Part shown: in pieces, positions 12,390 to 17,983 of the stretch
How the letters are laid out: every line of letters starts with the position of its first letter
Position numbering within the stretch: the stretch's first letter is position 1
Source: DATEHG01 sp035279705
Lineage (GTDB): Bacteria > Gemmatimonadota > Gemmatimonadetes > Gemmatimonadales > GWC2-71-9
Assembly (NCBI GenBank): GCA_035279705.1
Contig: DATEHG010000191.1
Coordinates: forward strand, 1-17,983
Reading direction: 5' to 3'
Length of the DNA: 17,983 bases
Made by a program: the position numbers and the translations under genes
The notes under the pieces: generated by a model
Seen by the model: the letters and a program-made list of their open reading frames with translations, nothing else
Databases searched by the model: none
What the model was told of the DNA's origin: nothing

Positions 12390-14879
12390 TCACCCGCACT
12401 CCGAAAACCCGCACACATGGCACTTCATGCACCCCTCGGCCATTTCGAGCTGGCTGCCGCAGTCGGGGCAGGCGCCGGCGAGGGTGGGCTCGTTCATCTT
12501 GGACTCCATCTGGTAGGAGCCCATGATCACCGCCGGTGAGGTGGGCATGACGCCCGTCATCGCGGGAAATTCGCCGGTGTTGCTGGCCAGCAGGTCCTGC
12601 TGAATGCCCTGCTTTTCCTGCAGCCACTTCTCGATGGCAATGCCCACGGCATCCGGCACCGACAGCACCTTGTTCGGGCCGAGGCCCATGACGCGATCGG
12701 AGCTGATGCCGCGGAGCTGGCGGTGGATTTCCTTCATCGGAATCCCGGACCGCAGCGCCAGGCTGACCAGCCGGCCGATGGCCTCGACATCCGCCATCAG
12801 CGCGCCCCCGGCCTTGCCCAGGCTCATGAAGATCTCGAACGGCTGGCCCAGCTCGTCCTCGGTGATGGTCACGTACATCGTGCCCAGCGGGGTCTCGATG
12901 CGACGGGTCAGTCCCTTGAGGGCCTCGGGCCGCGAACGCTTCTGGCGCCGCTGCAGGTTCTCGGCTTCGAGCTCGTGCAGGGCCTTCTTGAGGCGGCTGT
13001 TCTCCGCCAGGACTTCGGCCAGCTCGCCGTGGAGGTCGGCCGTGGCCGTCTCGGGTTCGGCCGCGGCCACTCCTTCCTTGCCTTCCTTCACCTTCTTGGC
13101 GGTGGAGCCGGTGGACAACACCTGCATGTCCCGGCTGCCGTCGCGGTAGACGGTGACGCCCTTGCAGTTGAGCTTGTAGGCCAGCCGGTAGATCTCCTCG
13201 ACGTACGCCTCCGAGGCGTCATTGGCGAAGTTGCAGGTCTTGGAGATGGCGCTGTCGTTGAACTCCTGGAACGCCGCCTGCATCCGGATGTGCCACTCGG
13301 GCTTGATCTGGTTGGCGGTGACGTACACCTGCTGCCAGCGGGCCGGGACCTCCGGGAGGTCGATGCTCCCCTTTTCGGCGATCCGCTTCATCAGGTCCTC
13401 GGAGTACCACCCCTCGGCCTTGGCGATGTCGATGAAGTCCTCGTTGACATCCGGCATGAGGGCGCCGGCCTGGTTGCGCATGAACGCCACGGCAAACAGC
13501 GGCTCGATGCCGGAGCTGCAGCCCGCGATGATCGAGATCGTGCCCGTGGGGGCCACGGTGGTCACGTTGCAGTTGCGCAGCCGGCGCATCGGGCGGATGC
13601 GGTTCCCCGCCTTGTCCCGGGCGCAGGTGGCATCCGGACCCCAGATGCTCCGCTCCCACTCCGGGAAGGTGCCGCGCTGACCGGCCAGCCGCTCCGACTC
13701 GACCTTGGACTCGTCGTCCACGAACTTCTGGATCCGGCGGCCCATCTCGACGCCGGCCTCGGAGTCGTAGGCAATGCCCAGGCGGATGAGCAGGTCGGCC
13801 AGACCCATGACGCCAAGCCCGATGCGGCGGATCCGGCGCGACAGGGCGTCGATCTCGGGCAGCGGGTAGTTGTTGGCGTCGATCACGTTCTCGAGGAAGT
13901 GGGTCGAGAGGTGAATGATCTGCCGCAGGTGCTCCCAGTCCACCTCGCCGCTCTTGACGAAGGCGCCGACGTTGATCGAGCCGAGGTTGCAGACGTCGTA
14001 CGGCAGCAGGGGCTGCTCGCCGCAGGGGTTGGTGGCCTCGTAGGCGCCGATGTGCGGCACGGGGTTGTACTGGTTGGCCCGGTCGATGAAGAACACCCCC
14101 GGCTCGCCGGTCTTCCAGGCGCCGTGGATGATCCGGCTCCAGACCTCGCGGGCCATCAGCTGGCCCACCACCGCCTGGGTCTTGGGGTGGATCAGGTCGT
14201 ACGGCTGGTCCGCCTCGACCGCGGCCATGAAGGCATCGGTGACGGCGACCGAGATGTTGAAATTGGTGATCTTGGTCGTGTCATCCTTGCAGGTGACGAA
14301 ATCCATGATATCGGGATGATCGACCCGGAGGATGCCCATGTTGGCGCCGCGCCGGGTGCCGCCCTGCTTGACCACGTCGGTCGAGGCGTCATACAGCGTC
14401 ATGAACGACACCGGCCCGCTGGCCACCCCCATGGTGGAGCGGACGATGTCGTTGGAGGGCCGGAGCCGGGAGAACGAGAAGCCGGTGCCGCCGCCCGACT
14501 GGTGCACCAGCGCCATGGAGCGCAGGGTATCGTAGATGCCGCTCTTGCCGTTGGAGAGGGTGTCCTCCACCGGCAGGACGAAGCAGGCCGAGAGCTGCCC
14601 CAGGGGCCGGCCGGCATTCATCAGGGTGGGGCTGTTCGGCATGAACAGCCGCTCGGCCATCATTCCATAGAAGGCGTCGGCCACAGCCTCGACGGCGCCC
14701 GGGGAGGCCCCGTACTTCTGGTCCGGGGCGGCGATGGTGCGGGAGACGCGAAGGAAGAGGTCCTGGACCTTCTCGGTCGGCTTCCCCTTCTCGTCCTTTA
14801 TGAGGTAGCGCTTCTCCAGCACGGTCAGCGCATTGGGGGTCATCGTGAGCGGATGGGAATTTTCAGCAGCATTGGCCAT
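12390..14879 (-). CDS. nrdJ: Class II (adenosylcobalamin-dependent) ribonucleotide reductase
   Basis: 829 residues from the ATG at 14879 (AGGGA upstream; the longer frame adds a 37-residue leader without family features). It reduces ribonucleotides to deoxyribonucleotides using a B12-derived thiyl radical. Active-site landmarks: Cys99 (Q-L-S-A-C-F-V-L), N-P-C-G-E with Asn284, Cys286 and Glu288, the second redox Cys297 (D-V-C-N-L-G-S), and A-P-T-G-T-I-S-I near 443. After the barrel there is a charged coiled-coil insert (about 595-650), then a TSCPD-type domain (about 655-760: G-T-M-Y-V-T-I, G-K-A-G-G). A Cys-rich tail follows with Cys804, 807, 817, 820, 823 and 828, holding a zinc-ribbon-like pattern and the C-terminal redox thiols. 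No nrdAB or nrdDG is in the window. It is a single-gene unit. No cobalamin riboswitch or convincing NrdR box was found upstream. Confidence 0.95.
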   Translation of the reverse strand: MANAAENSHPLTMTPNALTVLEKRYLIKDEKGKPTEKVQDLFLRVSRTIAAPDQKYGASPGAVEAVADAFYGMMAERLFMPNSPTLMNAGRPLGQLSACFVLPVEDTLSNGKSGIYDTLRSMALVHQSGGGTGFSFSRLRPSNDIVRSTMGVASGPVSFMTLYDASTDVVKQGGTRRGANMGILRVDHPDIMDFVTCKDDTTKITNFNISVAVTDAFMAAVEADQPYDLIHPKTQAVVGQLMAREVWSRIIHGAWKTGEPGVFFIDRANQYNPVPHIGAYEATNPCGEQPLLPYDVCNLGSINVGAFVKSGEVDWEHLRQIIHLSTHFLENVIDANNYPLPEIDALSRRIRRIGLGVMGLADLLIRLGIAYDSEAGVEMGRRIQKFVDDESKVESERLAGQRGTFPEWERSIWGPDATCARDKAGNRIRPMRRLRNCNVTTVAPTGTISIIAGCSSGIEPLFAVAFMRNQAGALMPDVNEDFIDIAKAEGWYSEDLMKRIAEKGSIDLPEVPARWQQVYVTANQIKPEWHIRMQAAFQEFNDSAISKTCNFANDASEAYVEEIYRLAYKLNCKGVTVYRDGSRDMQVLSTGSTAKKVKEGKEGVAAAEPETATADLHGELAEVLAENSRLKKALHELEAENLQRRQKRSRPEALKGLTRRIETPLGTMYVTITEDELGQPFEIFMSLGKAGGALMADVEAIGRLVSLALRSGIPMKEIHRQLRGISSDRVMGLGPNKVLSVPDAVGIAIEKWLQEKQGIQQDLLASNTGEFPAMTGVMPTSPAVIMGSYQMESKMNEPTLAGACPDCGSQLEMAEGCMKCHVCGFSECG

Positions 14880-15156
14880 GTGCCCGTCCCTGTCAGATAG
14901 GCGAGAGTACCGCAGTCGCGATGTCAGATTGAAAATAAATCGGGAAGCGGAGGACAAAAGTAGGGCAACCGGGCGGCGGGAACAATACACCGAAAAGTCG
15001 CGCAGCGGCGCGAAATTCTCGTTCGCACATCACAAACGTATCTCGGGGGGTCTCGAGGCTCCCGACCCCTCGATCCTTTCGTCACAAGCGGCTATCCTAG
15101 AAACTTGACGGCGAGCGGTGATAGGTAAGAGGTGAGAGGGCCCGCCAGGAAGGGAG

Positions 15157-15180
15157 CGGTGGACCGGCGGAGCGGCGGGT
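15157..15180. repeat. 8-bp-period tract, three units
   Basis: CGGTGGAC, CGGCGGAG and CGGCGGGT in register, directly before the inverted repeat at 15187. The unit is the same type as at 2417-2448. Confidence 0.55.
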
Positions 15181-15186
15181 TCCTCA

Positions 15187-15273
15187 CCACCTCATCCCGA
15201 GGGCGCGAAGCGACCGAGGGACCCAGCCCGGTGATCTTGGAGTAGGTCCCTCGCTGCGCTCGGGATGAGGTGG
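15187..15273. repeat. Long imperfect inverted repeat (CCTCATCCCGAG element)
   Basis: The left arm (15187-15223) begins CCACCTCATCCCGAG and ends CGAGGGACC. The right arm (15245-15273) is its complement, GGTCCCTCG to CTCGGGATGAGGTGG, with an insertion in the left arm between the two conserved blocks and a loop of about 21 bases. RNA of either strand could fold into a long hairpin. Related sequence is at 12291-12329 and 15880-15988. Confidence 0.85.
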
Positions 15274-15286
15274 ATTTGCAGTTTCG

Positions 15287-15310
15287 GCCCGCCTGCCCGC
15301 CTGCCCAGCC
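15287..15310. repeat. 8-bp-period tract ending at a stop codon
   Basis: GCCCGCCT twice and then GCCCAGCC. In the gene direction the units read GGCGGGC-type, and the carbonic anhydrase-like gene's TAG (15310-15312) runs straight into the tract in the same octamer phase. Confidence 0.8.
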
Positions 15311-15816
15311 TACCGCCGAACTACAAGGGGGTACCGACCGCTTCGATGCGCCTTGGCTTGTTCAACATAATGCGACCAGGTCCCCGCGATCCGCCGGGCC
15401 AGCTCCGCATCCACCGGCCGCACCACCCGCCCCGGCACCCCCATCACCAGCGAACCGGCCGGCACCTCCATTCCCTCCGGCACCACGGCCCCTGCGGCGA
15501 TCACGCTGCCCTTTCCGATATGACAGCGGTTGAGCAGGATGCTCCCCATCCCGATCAGGCACTCGTCCTCCACCGTGCAGCCGTGCAGGATGACCCGGTG
15601 CCCGACCCCGACCCGCTCCCCGATCGTGCAGGGCACCCCCTCGTCCACATGCACGATGGTGCCATCCTGGATGTTGGACCGCGCCCCGATCCGGATCGGC
15701 GCCATGTCCCCCCGGACGACGGCGGTGTACCAGATGCTCGACTCTTCGCCCAGAGTCACGTCCCCCATGACGACGGCGGTGGGGGCTACGAATGCGGTCG
15801 GGTGGATGTCGGGCAT
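15310..15816 (-). CDS. Gamma-class carbonic anhydrase family protein (left-handed beta-helix)
   Basis: 168 residues, typical of the YrdA/PaaY/CaiE-like branch of gamma carbonic anhydrases. Hexapeptide repeats give a left-handed beta-helix (about 10-125), normally a trimer with metal at the subunit interface, in the cytoplasm. The three expected metal ligands are present: His56 (V-H-V-D-E-G), His73 and His78 (V-G-H-R-V-I-L-H-G-C). Arg35 and Asp37 (V-V-R-G-D) and Asp51 (I-Q-D-G-T) are also kept. A C-terminal helix (about 133-155) follows. Relatives range from active enzymes to inactive or acyltransferase-like proteins, so CO2 hydration is possible but not shown. The ATG at 15816 has no Shine-Dalgarno: the upstream sequence is an octamer tract that begins five bases before the start. 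Confidence 0.92.
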   Translation of the reverse strand: MPDIHPTAFVAPTAVVMGDVTLGEESSIWYTAVVRGDMAPIRIGARSNIQDGTIVHVDEGVPCTIGERVGVGHRVILHGCTVEDECLIGMGSILLNRCHIGKGSVIAAGAVVPEGMEVPAGSLVMGVPGRVVRPVDAELARRIAGTWSHYVEQAKAHRSGRYPLVVRR

Positions 15817-15820
15817 GGGC

Positions 15821-15868
15821 GGCTAGTGGGCTAGTTGGCTAGGCGGCAAGTGGGCAAGACGGCAAGTC
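15821..15868. repeat. 8-bp-period tract upstream of the carbonic anhydrase-like gene
   Basis: Six octamers in register: GGCTAGTG, GGCTAGTT, GGCTAGGC, GGCAAGTG, GGCAAGAC and GGCAAGTC. It occupies the position where the ribosome site of the gene starting at 15816 should be. Confidence 0.85.
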
Positions 15869-15879
15869 CGTTCATGTGT

Positions 15880-15988
15880 CCTCATCCTGAGCGCGCCCGA
15901 GCGCAGCGAGGGCAAGCGAAGGATCGGCTGAGGCGTGGTAGCATCCCTGAAGCGATCCCTCGCGCGCTACCGCGCGCTCAGGATGAGG
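15880..15988. repeat. Inverted repeat with a perfect 17-bp outer stem
   Basis: CCTCATCCTGAGCGCGC (15880-15896) is exactly complementary to GCGCGCTCAGGATGAGG (15972-15988). The interior holds partial further complementarity (GCGAGGG near 15906 against CCCTCGC near 15958). It is a longer relative of the element at 15187-15273 and fills the spacer between the kinase and carbonic anhydrase-like genes. Confidence 0.88.
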
Positions 15989-16004
15989 TGCTACTGTAGT
16001 TTCT

Positions 16005-16026
16005 GCCCGCCTGCCCGCCTGCCCGC

Positions 16027-16028
<2 letters not shown>
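16005..16028. repeat. 8-bp-period tract containing a stop codon
   Basis: Three exact GCCCGCCT units. The kinase gene's TAG (16027-16029) overlaps the first unit as read in the gene direction. The unit is the same as at 15287-15310. Confidence 0.85.
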
Positions 16029-17946
<1,918 letters not shown>

Positions 17947-17983
17947 TGCCCGAAGCTAGACAACTGCGAGGGGCAGATCAATG
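17947..17983 (+). other. Divergent spacer and possible start codon at the right edge
   Basis: GAGGGG lies seven bases before an ATG that occupies the last three bases (17981-17983). This looks like the ribosome site and first codon of a plus-strand gene divergent from the kinase. Nothing of its protein is visible. Confidence 0.35.

Larger units (their letters stand above)
14880..15309. other. 430-bp spacer upstream of nrdJ: hairpins and repeats, no gene
   Basis: On the minus strand TCGCGC-CGCT-GCGCGA followed by CTTTT (hairpin 14998-15013) lies about 120 bases before the nrdJ start and could be a leader attenuator or the end of an upstream transcript. GGGGTC/GACCCC (15047-15052 and 15064-15069) is a second, weaker stem. 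The far part is made of an octamer tract (15157-15180), a long inverted repeat (15187-15273) and another octamer tract (15287-15310). The nrdJ promoter must be in the near 180 bp, but no clear -35/-10 pair was identified. Confidence 0.5.

Noticed and set aside
12723..14900. A 725-residue open frame on the plus strand opposite nrdJ
   Set aside because: It is antisense to a clearly identified gene, and its Gly/Asp/Val/His-rich composition reflects GC-biased codons of the other strand. No domain is visible.
14880..15310. Cobalamin riboswitch or NrdR box upstream of nrdJ
   Set aside because: I looked for the B12-box-like core and paired NrdR boxes and saw neither. Only simple hairpins and repeats are present.

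Overview
The window is high-GC DNA (roughly two-thirds G+C by eye) with dense, mostly minus-strand genes and short spacers. The gene mix suggests an environmental, diderm, heterotrophic bacterium, most likely of the Gemmatimonadota type or a similar high-GC soil or water lineage: a Hanks-type kinase with an N-terminal zinc ribbon, a B12-dependent ribonucleotide reductase, PPC-repeat and ice-binding-type lipoproteins, and an acetaldehyde dehydrogenase paired with DUF779. The assignment is inferred from gene content and style; there is no rRNA or other marker here.

Layout. 1-2115: the first 705 residues of a lipoprotein with six PPC-like modules (minus, runs off the left edge). 2510-3758: a YceI-TPR fusion preceded by a 54-residue putative lipoprotein. 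3989-4825: a DUF3494 ice-binding-type lipoprotein (plus), convergent across a shared terminator with a small PspB-like membrane protein (4915-5172). 5325-7273: aldehyde dehydrogenase plus DUF779, a two-gene operon with a clear terminator and a possible sigma-54 promoter. 7548-8166: a decaying two-component pair, namely a histidine-kinase tail and an Rcp1-like response regulator that appears cut by a TGA at a usually conserved Trp. 8387-10355: RidA, a four-helix membrane protein, and an HTH / HX3CX2C / membrane protein. 10412-12269: an AT-richer islet with an OLD-like ATPase-TOPRIM protein and a small overlapping upstream ORF, a candidate anti-phage unit. 12390-14879: nrdJ. 15310-15816: gamma-class carbonic anhydrase-like protein. 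16027-17946: Ser/Thr kinase with zinc ribbon, transmembrane helix, PEGA-like domain and TonB-C-like domain. A divergent gene may begin at the last three bases.

The most unexpected structure is between the genes. Nine tandem tracts have a period of exactly 8 bp. They have different but related G-rich units, and in four genes the tract begins directly at the stop codon, in three of them with TAG as the end of an octamer unit. A second family consists of inverted repeats related to CCTCATCC(C/T)GAG, and a third is a 26-bp element present twice. Together these fill most of the spacer DNA on the right half of the window.

How the genes work together: only the aldehyde dehydrogenase/DUF779 pair and the islet pair show operon-like spacing or overlap. 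The others look like single-gene transcription units separated by repeats. Many products act in the envelope (three putative lipoproteins, a predicted periplasmic YceI protein, several membrane proteins and a receptor-like kinase).
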